From: JAVJSF01 sp040219555
Lineage (GTDB): Bacteria; Actinomycetota; Thermoleophilia; Miltoncostaeales; Miltoncostaeaceae
Length of the DNA: 64,000 bases
NCBI GenBank assembly: GCA_040219555.1
Contig: JAVJSF010000015.1
Coordinates: forward strand, 111,723 to 175,722
Reading direction: 5' to 3'
Shown here piece by piece: positions 52,500 through 60,879 of the stretch. The position numbers and the translations under genes are program-made. The notes below the pieces were generated by a model that was given only the letters and a program-made list of their open reading frames with translations, ran no database searches and had not been told where the DNA came from. Numbering within the stretch: position 1 is the stretch's first letter; each line of letters opens with the position of its first letter.

Positions 52500-53853
52500 C
52501 GGCCGGTTCCCCCTCGTCGAGCGCCCCCACCACCGGGGCGCGGTCGCCCCGCCGGGTCCGCGGCCGGCGGGCGCCGGTGCGCGAGCGGTGGCTGATGGTC
52601 AGCAGCAGCGCGATGATGGCGAAGTTGGCCAGCACACTCGATCCGCCGTAGGACACGAACGGCAGGGTCACCCCCGTCAGGGGCACCAGCCGCACGATAC
52701 CGCCGACGATCAGGAGGGCCTGGACGCCGATGGCCACCGTCAACCCGCCGGCCAGGAGCTTCGAGAAGCCGTCGTTGGCGCCGGCGGCGATGGCGAACCC
52801 GCGCTGCAACAGCACCACGAACGCCAGCAGCAGGGCGATGCCGCCGAGGAAGCCGAGTTCGGTGGCGAGAGCCGTGAAGATGAAGTCGGTCGGCAGCACC
52901 GGGATGGCGTAGCTGCCGTCGTCGCGCACCAGGAACCCGTTGCCGAGCCCCGGGCCCACCAGGCCGCCCTCGGCGAGCGCGTAGAGCGACTGGACCAGCT
53001 GGAACCCCTGCCCCTGCTCGTCGTCGAACGGGCGCAGCCAGTTGTCCACCCGCTCGGCCACGCGCGGTACCGCGGCGTAGACGGCGACGGACCCGACCGC
53101 GAAGAGCAGGACGCCGAACAGCGTGTACGCCACCCGGCCCGTGGCCAGGTAGATCATCGCCAGGAAGACGCCAAGGAACAGGAGCGCCGTCCCGAAGTCG
53201 TTCAGCAGTGCCACCAGGCCCAGGCAGGCCCCGAGGAACACCAGGACGGGCCCGAGCGCGCCGAGCGGCGGCACGGGGACGCCCATCAGCCGGCTGGTGG
53301 GGATGGCCAGCAGCTCGCGCTTGTCGCGCAGGTAACCGGCGAGGAAGACCACCAGGAGCACCTTGGACAGCTCGCCCAGCTGCACGGTCTGGCCACCGCC
53401 GACGTCGATCCACAGCTTGGCGCCGTTGATCGTCGTGCCGAAGACCATGGTGATCACCAGCAGTCCGACCGCGGACAGCCCGATGAGGTAGCGGTAGCGC
53501 TCGAGCACGCGGTGGTCGGGCAGCAGCACCAGGACCGCCACGAAGACCGCCCCGCCCACCGCGACCCAGCGGGCCTGATCGGCCGCGAGCCCCGGGTCGA
53601 TGCGATCGAGCAGCACCAGCCCGATGGCCACCAGCACGCCCACCACCGGGAGCACGTACGGGTCGGCCTGGGGGGCGCGCGTGCGCAGCGCGAGGTGCAT
53701 GACCAGGAAGACGCCCAGGACGCCGAGGGCCACGGGCCACGGGCCCGGCTCGAACGTGTCGGCGCGCGCGGAGGCCACGGTGCCCACCCCGAGGAGCCCC
53801 AGGCCTGCGGCGGGCAGCATGAAGCCGAGCTCGCGTGTGCGCGGGGAGATCAC
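52492..53853 (-). CDS. rodA: SEDS-family peptidoglycan glycosyltransferase (RodA/FtsW)
   Basis: 453 residues from GTG 53853, which overlaps the pstP stop by 4 nt. About twelve hydrophobic helices; the conserved QPDFGTA-type segment appears as LLNDFGTALLFLGVFL, and the C-terminal PLTGVTLPFVSYGGSSVLAN is the family signature. Polymerises glycan strands with pbpA. Context with pbpA and pknB fits RodA rather than FtsW. The C-terminal tail is Arg-rich and cytoplasmic. Confidence 0.93.
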   Translation of the reverse strand: MISPRTRELGFMLPAAGLGLLGVGTVASARADTFEPGPWPVALGVLGVFLVMHLALRTRAPQADPYVLPVVGVLVAIGLVLLDRIDPGLAADQARWVAVGGAVFVAVLVLLPDHRVLERYRYLIGLSAVGLLVITMVFGTTINGAKLWIDVGGGQTVQLGELSKVLLVVFLAGYLRDKRELLAIPTSRLMGVPVPPLGALGPVLVFLGACLGLVALLNDFGTALLFLGVFLAMIYLATGRVAYTLFGVLLFAVGSVAVYAAVPRVAERVDNWLRPFDDEQGQGFQLVQSLYALAEGGLVGPGLGNGFLVRDDGSYAIPVLPTDFIFTALATELGFLGGIALLLAFVVLLQRGFAIAAGANDGFSKLLAGGLTVAIGVQALLIVGGIVRLVPLTGVTLPFVSYGGSSVLANFAIIALLLTISHRSRTGARRPRTRRGDRAPVVGALDEGEPAGE

Positions 53854-55223
53854 GGGGCAGCCGGGGTCGGCTCGGTGCCGGCCGGCGTGTCCGGGCCCTC
53901 GGGCACGGCGGGGTCCTCGGGCACGGCGGGGTCGACCGGGGCGGCGGGGTCGACCGGGGCGGCGGGACCCTCGGCGATGCCGCCCGCGCCCCCGGTGACG
54001 GGCGGCGCGATCGACGGCGGCTCGGGCAGGGCGAAGCGCCACACCAGGTCGACGGTCAGCGCCACGGCGTCCCCCTGGCCGCGCCACGAACCCGAGAGGG
54101 CATCCGGGCGTCCGGCTCGGACGGCGTCCGCGGGGATCGAGGTGCTCTGCCAGGACGAGTCGGCCTCCCAGCCGCCCACGGCGAGCGGGAGCCCGTGCAT
54201 CACCCTCACGGTGCCCTGGGGCGTCGCCTCGACGGTGTAGGTACGGCTCCCCACCCACGACAGGCCCGCGGCAACGGCGCCGATGACGAGCACGGCCAGG
54301 ACCGGCAGCAACCGGCGGCGACGGCGACGGATGGCCGAGGGCTCGATCACGCGCGGGGGCGACGAGGAGGTCACGGCGCCCGGCCGGTCCGTGCCGGCGT
54401 GGCCACGGGTGCCGCCCAGGACGCGCATCTCGGCGGTGTCCCCGCGCACCGGCGGAGGCAGGGGCTCCTCGACCGTCGCCATGGCGGCGGTGGCCGCGCC
54501 GGGATCGCCGCCGGCGACGCGCGCCAGCACAACGGTGACGTTGTCGGCGCCGCCGGCGCGGTTGGCCCGCTCAACCAGCGCGGTCGCCGCGCCGTCCAGG
54601 TCCGCCGCCTCGGCCAGGACCTCGGCGATCTCCTCGTCGCGGACGTAGGTGCTCAGCCCGTCGCTGCACAGCAGCACCACGTCGCCGTCGGCGAGCGGAT
54701 GGGTCACCACGTCCGGCCGCACGCGGCTCTCGGCACCCAGGGCCCGGGTGATCACGTTGCGGTGCGGATGCACTTCGGCCTCGTCGCGGGTGAGGCTACC
54801 GCGGCGCACCAGCTCGGCCACCACGGAGTGGTCCTCGGTGAGCTGCGAGAGCGCGCCGCCGCGCCACAGGTACGCGCGCGAATCGCCCACGTGGACCACA
54901 CCGAGCGCCGCCCCGCTGAGCAGCGCCCCGGTGAAGGTGGTGCCCATGCCGGCCTTCTCGGAGTCGACCCGGGCCAGCTCGTGGATGCGCCCGTTCGCCC
55001 GCTCGACGGCGATGCGGACGTCGTCCAGGGCCACCGGCCCGGACAGGTCGGCGACGGCGTCGATCGCCATCTGGGCGGCGACCTCGCCGGCCTTGGCGCC
55101 CCCCATGCCGTCGGCGACGGCGATCACCGGCCCGCGGCCGAGCGCGCGGTCCTCGTTGTGGTGGCGCACGCGGCCCACGTCCGAGAGCTCCACCAGCTCG
55201 ACCAGCTCGAGATGGTCACCCAT
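53850..55223 (-). CDS. pstP: PP2C-type protein phosphatase (PstP)
   Basis: 457 residues. Catalytic domain about 1-240: SDVGRVRHHNEDRAL, VADGMGGAKAGEVA, VGDSRAYLW, LTEDHS, LCSDGLSTYVRDEE and GGADNVTVVL, the metal-binding motifs. One helix (LLPVLAVLVIGAVAAGLSW) at about 305-325 and an extracellular region with a Pro/Ala-rich tail. It reverses the action of the operon kinases. Overlaps the rodA GTG by 4 nt; fhaB stop is 23 nt away. Confidence 0.94.
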   Translation of the reverse strand: MGDHLELVELVELSDVGRVRHHNEDRALGRGPVIAVADGMGGAKAGEVAAQMAIDAVADLSGPVALDDVRIAVERANGRIHELARVDSEKAGMGTTFTGALLSGAALGVVHVGDSRAYLWRGGALSQLTEDHSVVAELVRRGSLTRDEAEVHPHRNVITRALGAESRVRPDVVTHPLADGDVVLLCSDGLSTYVRDEEIAEVLAEAADLDGAATALVERANRAGGADNVTVVLARVAGGDPGAATAAMATVEEPLPPPVRGDTAEMRVLGGTRGHAGTDRPGAVTSSSPPRVIEPSAIRRRRRRLLPVLAVLVIGAVAAGLSWVGSRTYTVEATPQGTVRVMHGLPLAVGGWEADSSWQSTSIPADAVRAGRPDALSGSWRGQGDAVALTVDLVWRFALPEPPSIAPPVTGGAGGIAEGPAAPVDPAAPVDPAVPEDPAVPEGPDTPAGTEPTPAAP

Positions 55224-55246
55224 CGTTCAGCCCCGGGCCCGCAGGA

Positions 55247-56056
55247 TCACTCCTCGTAGCGCAGGGTCGTCTGACCCATGCGCAGGCTGTCGTGCACCTT
55301 CAGCTGGGCGCTCGACTCCACCCGGCGGTCGTTCAGGAAGGTGCCGTTGGTGGAACCGAGATCCTCCACGAACCAATACGGGCCGCGACGCATGATGCGC
55401 GCGTGCATGTGCGACACGTACTGGTCGGAGATCGACAGATCGGCCGCGCCCGAGCGACCCACGGTCAGCCCGCCCTCCAGCTCGAGGTCGCTCCCCACCT
55501 CGAGGTTGGGCGAGCTCTCCACGATCAGGCGCGGCGTGATCCCCGAGGTGAGGTCCATCATCGACGCGCTGCCCACCTGGGTGGAGGACTGCAGGAGGTC
55601 GAAGGGCGTGGGCTCCTCGGCCGCGGTCCGGGGCTCGGCGGGCGCCGGCTCGTCCACGCCGGCCGCGGTGTCCATGCCGGACACGTCGGGGACGGGGTCC
55701 GGTGCGGCCGGCAACTGGGCGGCCATCACCGGCGGCACGGCATCGGGGACGCCGCCGGGGGGCGCCGATGGCGCATCCGGCGCGCCCGACCCGGCGAGCG
55801 GGGACGGGAACGGCTCAAGGGTGCTCTGGGTGCCCTCGTCGGCGGCATCGACGGGCGGACGCTCCGGCGGTCCCGGCGCCACGGGTGCCGGAGGGGCCTC
55901 GGGACGACGGGGTGGATCCACCACCGGCCCGGGGGCCATCGGTGGCGGCTGCACGCGCCCCAGCTGGCGCGCAGAGCTGCGCACGATCGCGGCGAGGAAG
56001 CCGAACAGGAGCACCAGGAAGGCCACCTGCGCCACCAGCAGACCGGTCTCGGTCAC
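55247..56056 (-). CDS. fhaB: FHA-domain protein with N-terminal membrane helix (FhaB-like)
   Basis: 269 residues. N-terminal helix (LVAQVAFLVLLFGFLAAIV), long Pro/Ala-rich linker, and a C-terminal FHA domain with VGRSGAADLSISDQYVSHMH and VEDLGSTNGTFLND, which bind phosphothreonine. It should link kinase signals to the RodA/PbpA complex. GTG 56056 overlaps the fhaA stop by 4 nt. The linker is longer than in the mycobacterial protein, which is soluble and shorter. Confidence 0.9.
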   Translation of the reverse strand: MTETGLLVAQVAFLVLLFGFLAAIVRSSARQLGRVQPPPMAPGPVVDPPRRPEAPPAPVAPGPPERPPVDAADEGTQSTLEPFPSPLAGSGAPDAPSAPPGGVPDAVPPVMAAQLPAAPDPVPDVSGMDTAAGVDEPAPAEPRTAAEEPTPFDLLQSSTQVGSASMMDLTSGITPRLIVESSPNLEVGSDLELEGGLTVGRSGAADLSISDQYVSHMHARIMRRGPYWFVEDLGSTNGTFLNDRRVESSAQLKVHDSLRMGQTTLRYEE

Positions 56057-56895
56057 CGCACCTCCACCCGGATCTCGGTGGTCCCCACCACGATCACGTC
56101 GCCGTCGGCGAGCGCGTGGCGCGTGATGATCTGCCCGTTGACCTCGGTCCCATTGGTGCTGCCGAGATCGACCAGGTAGTAGTCCACGCCGATGTGACGG
56201 ACCTCGGAGTGGGTACGGCTGACGTTGGCGTCGGGCACCACCAGGTCGCACTCGCGGCTGCGTCCGAGGGTGGTCACGCGCTGGGTCACCTTCGTGCGCT
56301 CGCCGTTCATCACCAACGTGAGCGTCTCGGGCACCAGGCCCGCCTGGCGGGCGTCGTCGGCGGAGATCACCTGGGTCCCGCTCACGCCGGCCAGGGCCTG
56401 GTTCGGCCGAGCGGCGGCCACCGACGCGACCGGCGCGGGGGCAGGAGCGGGCGGCGGCGGCGCAGGCGCCGCGGGCGCGGACCCGTCATCGGTCATCACG
56501 GGGGTGGGCTCGGCCGGCGCCGGCGGGGCATCGGCCATGCGGCACGAGATGCCGAACTCCCCGGTGTGCAGGTCCGGGTCGGCCTCGAGCGAGACGACCG
56601 CCGCCGCGACCAGCGAGAGCCCCTCGGCGCGGGCGTGGGTCTCCAGGTACGAGGCCAGCTCCGCCGCAAGTGCCTGCTCGTAGGACTGGAAGCCCTCGTA
56701 GTCGGCCGGCGCGAGGAAGACCGTGAACTCGTTGGGCACGTAGACCTTCGAGACCGAGATGGTCTTGTGGTCGTCCATCTCGCGCGCCAGCTTGCGCGCC
56801 AGCTCGACCGGCTGAAGCGTGCTGCGGAAGGCACGACGGAACCCGCGCTCCATCACGCGCTCGATCCGTCGCTCTATGCCATGTAGGAAGCTCAT
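56053..56895 (-). CDS. fhaA: DUF3662 and FHA domain protein (FhaA-like)
   Basis: 280 residues. N-terminal DUF3662 domain (MSFLHGIERRIERVMERGF, then LQPVELARKLAREMDDHK) and C-terminal FHA domain with TLGRSRECDLVVPDANVSRT and DLGSTNGTEVNG. A Pro/Ala-rich linker separates them. Its ATG overlaps the kinase gene stop by one nucleotide. Mycobacterial FhaA regulates wall synthesis through MviN. Confidence 0.92.
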   Translation of the reverse strand: MSFLHGIERRIERVMERGFRRAFRSTLQPVELARKLAREMDDHKTISVSKVYVPNEFTVFLAPADYEGFQSYEQALAAELASYLETHARAEGLSLVAAAVVSLEADPDLHTGEFGISCRMADAPPAPAEPTPVMTDDGSAPAAPAPPPPAPAPAPVASVAAARPNQALAGVSGTQVISADDARQAGLVPETLTLVMNGERTKVTQRVTTLGRSRECDLVVPDANVSRTHSEVRHIGVDYYLVDLGSTNGTEVNGQIITRHALADGDVIVVGTTEIRVEVR

Positions 56896-58562
56896 CAGGC
56901 TGAACCCCGCAGGGTAGCGAACGCCTTGGAGGGCACCCGTCCGGCGGGCGATCGCCACGGCCAGACCGCCCATACGCCCACAACGATAGCCGCGGGGAGG
57001 GTTGCACCGAGCGCGGCGGGTGGATCGGCGACGCACGCGGCCAGGCCCGCGCCCAGGCCGGCTAGCCACAGGGCGGCGAGCGCGATGCGGGCGCCGCCCT
57101 GTGGCGCGCGCAGGACCGCGGGCGCCACCGCCGCCGCGAGGGCGACCACGGCGATCTGACCCAGAACGAGCGGATGGGCGCCAACCGGCTCCCACAGGGC
57201 GCGGCCGAGGACGATCGGGGAGGTGGACCCCAGGTCATCGCCCCCGGCCGGCGCGAACGGGCCGCCGGCCAGCAGCCCGTCCGCGCCACGGGCCAACTGC
57301 CACGCGAGGGTGGCCACCATGCCCGCCACGGCGGCCCAGACCCGGGCGCCCCAGCGCGGCGCCAGGCCGCACAGGGCGGCGTACAGGGGCCCCAGCCCGA
57401 TGGCGAACAGGGCCGGCGCGGCGAGTGGCGCCAGCAGCAGGCGCCCGTGCGCGGCGCCCGTGGCCATGAGGAGCCCGGCCAGGATCGCCACCAGAATGGC
57501 GAGGCCGGGACCCACCGTCGCCGCCCCGGCGATGGCCACCCCCGCCGCGGCGACGGCCGCGAGCCGCGGCGTGAAGGCGGCGAGGACCGCGGCCGCCGCC
57601 ATCGCCGCCACGGTGGCGCCCGGACCGGGCAGGCCGAGGTCGTCGCGCGCCGCCGCCACAAGGGCGCCGACGACGCCGGCGGCGCCGATGGCGCTCGCCG
57701 CCGCCGCCAGATGGCGGCGCCCGCGGCGGCGGACGGCCATCAGTCCACCGCCGGCGCCCGCGAGGGCGTCGGCCAGGGACGCGGCGTGGGGGCGCGAGGA
57801 GGGATCCGGGTGCAGCCCGGCGTCCACGGCTCGGATCACGGCCGCCGGAAGGTCGGGGCGCCGGTCGCCGAGCGACCCGGGGACTCCCGCCGCGGCCCGG
57901 CGAGCCGTCTCGGCCGGAGAGGAGCTGTGGAGCGGGTTCTCGCCCACCAGCCCCTGGTAGAGCACCAGGCAGGCCGCATAGACGTCCGCGGGCGGACCGG
58001 CCCGCTCCCCCCGGGCCTGCTCGGGGGCCATGTAGGCCATCGTCCCCACCAGGGAGCCGGTCATGGTGATGGCGGTCTGGTCGGCCAGGCGGGCCACGCC
58101 GAAGTCGGCGAGGCGCGCACGGCCGTCGGAGGACAGCAGGATGTTCGCGGGCTTGACGTCCCGGTGGGCCACGCCGCGCTCGTGGGCGTGCGCGAGCGCA
58201 TCCAGCACCTCGGCGCCGATGCGGATGAGGGCCGCGTCGCCGGGAGGCTCGGGGGCCCGCAGCGCGGCGGCCAGCGACGGGCCGTCCACCAGGTCGGAGA
58301 TGAGGTAGAGGCACTCCGCGTCGCGACCGGCATCGCGCAGGGCCACGATCCCCGGGTGGTCCAGGCGCCCGGCCGCGCGCGCCTCGATGTCCACCCGCTC
58401 GTCGATGCCCAGCTCCACGGGCACGACCTTCACGGCCACCTCCTCGCCGGTGGCCCGGTCGAGGCCGCGGTGGACCACGGCGGTCGCCCCCCGCCCGATA
58501 GCCGGCCCCACGTCGTAGCGGCCCAGCACCAGATGCTCGGCTCGATGCGCGGCGGAACTCAC
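56895..58562 (-). CDS. Ser/Thr protein kinase with C-terminal polytopic membrane domain
   Basis: 555 residues from GTG 58562 (upstream GTG 58655 would run into the tRNA promoter). Kinase domain: IGRGATAVVHRGLD, Lys45 (VAVKVV), catalytic loop HRDVKPAN (133-140), DFG at 152-154, APEQARG. After residue about 280 the protein changes into about seven hydrophobic helices (Ala/Gly-rich), without PASTA or other recognised sensor domains. First gene of the operon with fhaA, fhaB, pstP, rodA, pbpA and pknB. It takes the place normally held by PknA elsewhere in the operon. Confidence 0.88.
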   Translation of the reverse strand: MSSAAHRAEHLVLGRYDVGPAIGRGATAVVHRGLDRATGEEVAVKVVPVELGIDERVDIEARAAGRLDHPGIVALRDAGRDAECLYLISDLVDGPSLAAALRAPEPPGDAALIRIGAEVLDALAHAHERGVAHRDVKPANILLSSDGRARLADFGVARLADQTAITMTGSLVGTMAYMAPEQARGERAGPPADVYAACLVLYQGLVGENPLHSSSPAETARRAAAGVPGSLGDRRPDLPAAVIRAVDAGLHPDPSSRPHAASLADALAGAGGGLMAVRRRGRRHLAAAASAIGAAGVVGALVAAARDDLGLPGPGATVAAMAAAAVLAAFTPRLAAVAAAGVAIAGAATVGPGLAILVAILAGLLMATGAAHGRLLLAPLAAPALFAIGLGPLYAALCGLAPRWGARVWAAVAGMVATLAWQLARGADGLLAGGPFAPAGGDDLGSTSPIVLGRALWEPVGAHPLVLGQIAVVALAAAVAPAVLRAPQGGARIALAALWLAGLGAGLAACVADPPAALGATLPAAIVVGVWAVWPWRSPAGRVPSKAFATLRGSA

Positions 58563-58621
58563 CGCGATACGTCTTCCACGCCCGGCGCTCCCATCCTTGC
58601 CACGGGTGATCCCTCCACTGG

Positions 58622-58627
58622 TAGCAT
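58622..58627 (+). promoter_or_regulatory. Possible promoter of tRNA-Leu
   Basis: TAGCAT with a TTGCCA at 58597-58602, spacing 19 bp (slightly long). The tRNA starts at 58656. Confidence 0.4.
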
Positions 58628-58655
58628 GCGCGCCCCCTGACACCGCAGTGACCAC

Positions 58656-58739
58656 GGGCGAGTGGTGGAATTGGTAGACACGCTAGGTTCAGGGTCTAGT
58701 GCTCTTACGAGCGTGGGGGTTCGAGTCCCCCCTCGCCCA
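58656..58739 (+). tRNA. tRNA-Leu (CAG)
   Basis: Acceptor GGGCGAG/CTCGCCC plus discriminator A at 58739; anticodon stem CTAGG/TCTAG with loop TTCAGGG (anticodon CAG); long variable arm; T-arm GGGGGTTCGAGTCCCCC. Intact class II tRNA. Confidence 0.96.
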
Positions 58740-58785
58740 TCCGATCCAGCTTCCCGACGCGGATGCGCGGCGCCCCCGGTGTCGC

Positions 58786-58791
58786 TACCGT
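58786..58791 (+). promoter_or_regulatory. -10-like hexamer before the exported protein gene
   Basis: TACCGT is followed by 9 nt and the ATG at 58801; fits the leaderless pattern loosely. The gene may instead be read through from tRNA-Leu. Confidence 0.3.
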
Positions 58792-58800
58792 GCGTGAGAC

Positions 58801-60135
58801 ATGTCCGATAACGACGATCAGCAGTCGGATTTCGACGATGCGTTCCGGGACGAGCCGGCCGGCGCCGACCCTCCGCTGAAGAGGTTCTCCCGACCGGGGC
58901 GCGGATCCGCCGACGACGATCCGGGCAGCGCGGCCACCGGTGAGGTGGAGCGACCCAGCGCGTCCGGCGGGCGCCGCGCGCGAGGGGGCGGGGCGACGCG
59001 ATCGGCCCGTCCCAAGCGGGGCGGCAGCTCCGCGGGGCGCCGCGGCGGCGGACGCGCCAAGTCGGCCAAGGCGGCCTCTGGGGCCGGAGGGCTGCTGGCC
59101 AACCCGCGCGCCCGCCTGGGCCTGGGCATCCTGTTCGCGATCATCCTGGTGCTGGTGATCACGCTGGTGGTGCGCGACTGCCAGCGCAGCCAGCTGGAGG
59201 ACTCCTACACCAGCTACCTGAACAGCGTGGCGCAGATCGTGTCCACCTCCGCCGACCAGGGCCAGGAACTGCGCGATGTGCTCTCGAACAGCGAGGGCCT
59301 GCGCCCGCCGCAACTGCGCGAGCGGATCTCCGCCATCGGCACCCAGGCCCAGGAACTGGTGACCCAGGCCGAGGACCTCGACCCGCCCGGGGCGCTGTCG
59401 GAGTCGCAGTCGAGCCTGGTGACCCTGCTCCAGTACCGGGTGGCCGGCCTCACCGGCCTGGCCGAGGGCCTCCCGACACTGCTGGCCGCCGAGGACGACG
59501 ACTTCAAGGCGGGCGGGATCGCCGAGCAGATGCAGCGCTTCCTCGCCAGCGACGTCATCTACGAGGACTCGTTCGCCGCACCGGCCCGCTCGGCCATGGA
59601 GGCCGACGACATCACCGGCGTCGAGGTGCCGCGGCTCCTGCCCTTCCTGGCCAACGACGCCCTGGCCACCGCGGACGGGGCCATGACACTCCTGCCCGGC
59701 CTTCAGCGCACCGCGGCGGCCGGCGACGATGCCGACGGCGACGGGTCGGCCGACGGCAACCTGCGCGGCAACAGCCTGGTGCAGACCGAGGCACTGCCGT
59801 CGGAGACGCGCCTGAGCCCCACCGACGTGACCACCGTCGAGGCGTCCGAGAGCCTCGAGTGGCGCGTGACCGTGCGCAACAGCGGCGACTTCGTGGAGAA
59901 CGAAGTCGTGGTGCGCGCCACCTTCACCTACCCCGACCAGCCGAACGCGGGCCAGACCCGCGAGGCGTCGATCCCCACCATCGAGCCGGGCCAGGACGTC
60001 ACCATCACGCTCCCGGGCCCCACCGAGGTGGACTACCGCGCCCAGGGCAACCTGCTGATCGAGATCCTGCCGGTGCCCGGCGAGGCCGTGATCGACAACA
60101 ACTCGGCCGAGTACAGGGTGCAGATCGCGCTGTGA
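58801..60135 (+). CDS. Single-pass membrane protein with extracellular domain, unknown function
   Basis: 444 residues. Charged, disordered N-terminus rich in Asp, Gly, Ala, Arg (1-100), then one helix (LGLGILFAIILVLVITLVV) at about 102-120. The outer region starts with a helical part (QRSQLEDSYTSYLNSVAQI, coiled-coil-like) and ends with a beta-rich part carrying ESLEWRVTVRNSGDF and FTYPDQPNAG, similar to CARDB-like adhesive domains. No family recognised with certainty. Likely an envelope protein; the DUF4446 gene follows after 31 nt. Confidence 0.7.
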   Translation: MSDNDDQQSDFDDAFRDEPAGADPPLKRFSRPGRGSADDDPGSAATGEVERPSASGGRRARGGGATRSARPKRGGSSAGRRGGGRAKSAKAASGAGGLLANPRARLGLGILFAIILVLVITLVVRDCQRSQLEDSYTSYLNSVAQIVSTSADQGQELRDVLSNSEGLRPPQLRERISAIGTQAQELVTQAEDLDPPGALSESQSSLVTLLQYRVAGLTGLAEGLPTLLAAEDDDFKAGGIAEQMQRFLASDVIYEDSFAAPARSAMEADDITGVEVPRLLPFLANDALATADGAMTLLPGLQRTAAAGDDADGDGSADGNLRGNSLVQTEALPSETRLSPTDVTTVEASESLEWRVTVRNSGDFVENEVVVRATFTYPDQPNAGQTREASIPTIEPGQDVTITLPGPTEVDYRAQGNLLIEILPVPGEAVIDNNSAEYRVQIAL

Positions 60136-60166
60136 GGGGCCGGACGCCCACGGGAGCCGCCGCCGC

Positions 60167-60844
60167 GTGGAGGTGAGCGTCTGGGTGGCCGTCGCCGCCG
60201 GCGTCCCCGGCCTGGCGGCCCTCGGGATCGCCGCCCACCTGTGGCGGGTGCTCCAGCGCGTGCGCGCCGACCAGCGCATCCTGCTGCCCGACGGTGAGCA
60301 GGGCTCCCTGACCGACCGCCAGGCCACCCTGCAGCGCGCCATGACGCGCCTGGAGGAGGGCCTGGCCGATCTCGAGCATCTGGTCGAGTCCCAGGGCGAG
60401 ACCACCGAGCGCGAGTTGCGCACCACCCTGCGCTTCCAGGGCCTGGTCCGCTACGACGCCTACCGCGACATGGGCGGCAGCCAGTCGTGGTCCATCGCCC
60501 TGCTCGACGGCACCCGCAGCGGCTCGATCATCACCTCGCTACACGCGCGCGACCACGCCCGGGTCTACCTCAAGGAGATGGCCGACGGCATGCCCGGGCA
60601 ACGGCTGTCGCCCGAGGAGGAACGCGCGGTGGCACTCGCGATGGGCCGGCCGGCGCCGGCCGTGGCCACCCCCGCCGACCGGCCGCGGCGGGACCGCCAG
60701 GACATCGCGACGTTGCTGGCCGAGGCGGAGGGCCCGGAGTCGGACCCGGCCGAGGGCGGCGAGGACGACGCGGAGCCCGGCGACCAGAGCACCGGCGAGT
60801 TCCCCGTGCCGGACCCTCCGCCCGAGGGGCGTCCGCCGGCCTGA
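60167..60844 (+). CDS. DUF4446 family membrane protein
   Basis: 225 residues, GTG start. An N-terminal helix (VAVAAGVPGLAALGIAAHL), then a coiled-coil segment (LQRAMTRLEEGLADLEHLVE), then the DUF4446 core LVRYDAYRDMGGSQSWSIAL and TSLHARDHARVYLKEM, and an acidic/Pro tail of about 60 residues. Function unknown. Co-oriented with the preceding exported protein. Confidence 0.85.
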   Translation: MEVSVWVAVAAGVPGLAALGIAAHLWRVLQRVRADQRILLPDGEQGSLTDRQATLQRAMTRLEEGLADLEHLVESQGETTERELRTTLRFQGLVRYDAYRDMGGSQSWSIALLDGTRSGSIITSLHARDHARVYLKEMADGMPGQRLSPEEERAVALAMGRPAPAVATPADRPRRDRQDIATLLAEAEGPESDPAEGGEDDAEPGDQSTGEFPVPDPPPEGRPPA

Positions 60845-60850
60845 GCCGCC

Positions 60851-60874
60851 GCGGGGCCGCCGGAGCCGCCCCGC
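60851..60874. terminator. Shared hairpin between convergent genes
   Basis: GCGGGGC (60851-60857) pairs with GCCCCGC (60868-60874) around 10 nt, between the DUF4446 gene and the HD-GYP gene. Confidence 0.5.
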
Positions 60875-60879
60875 GATGC

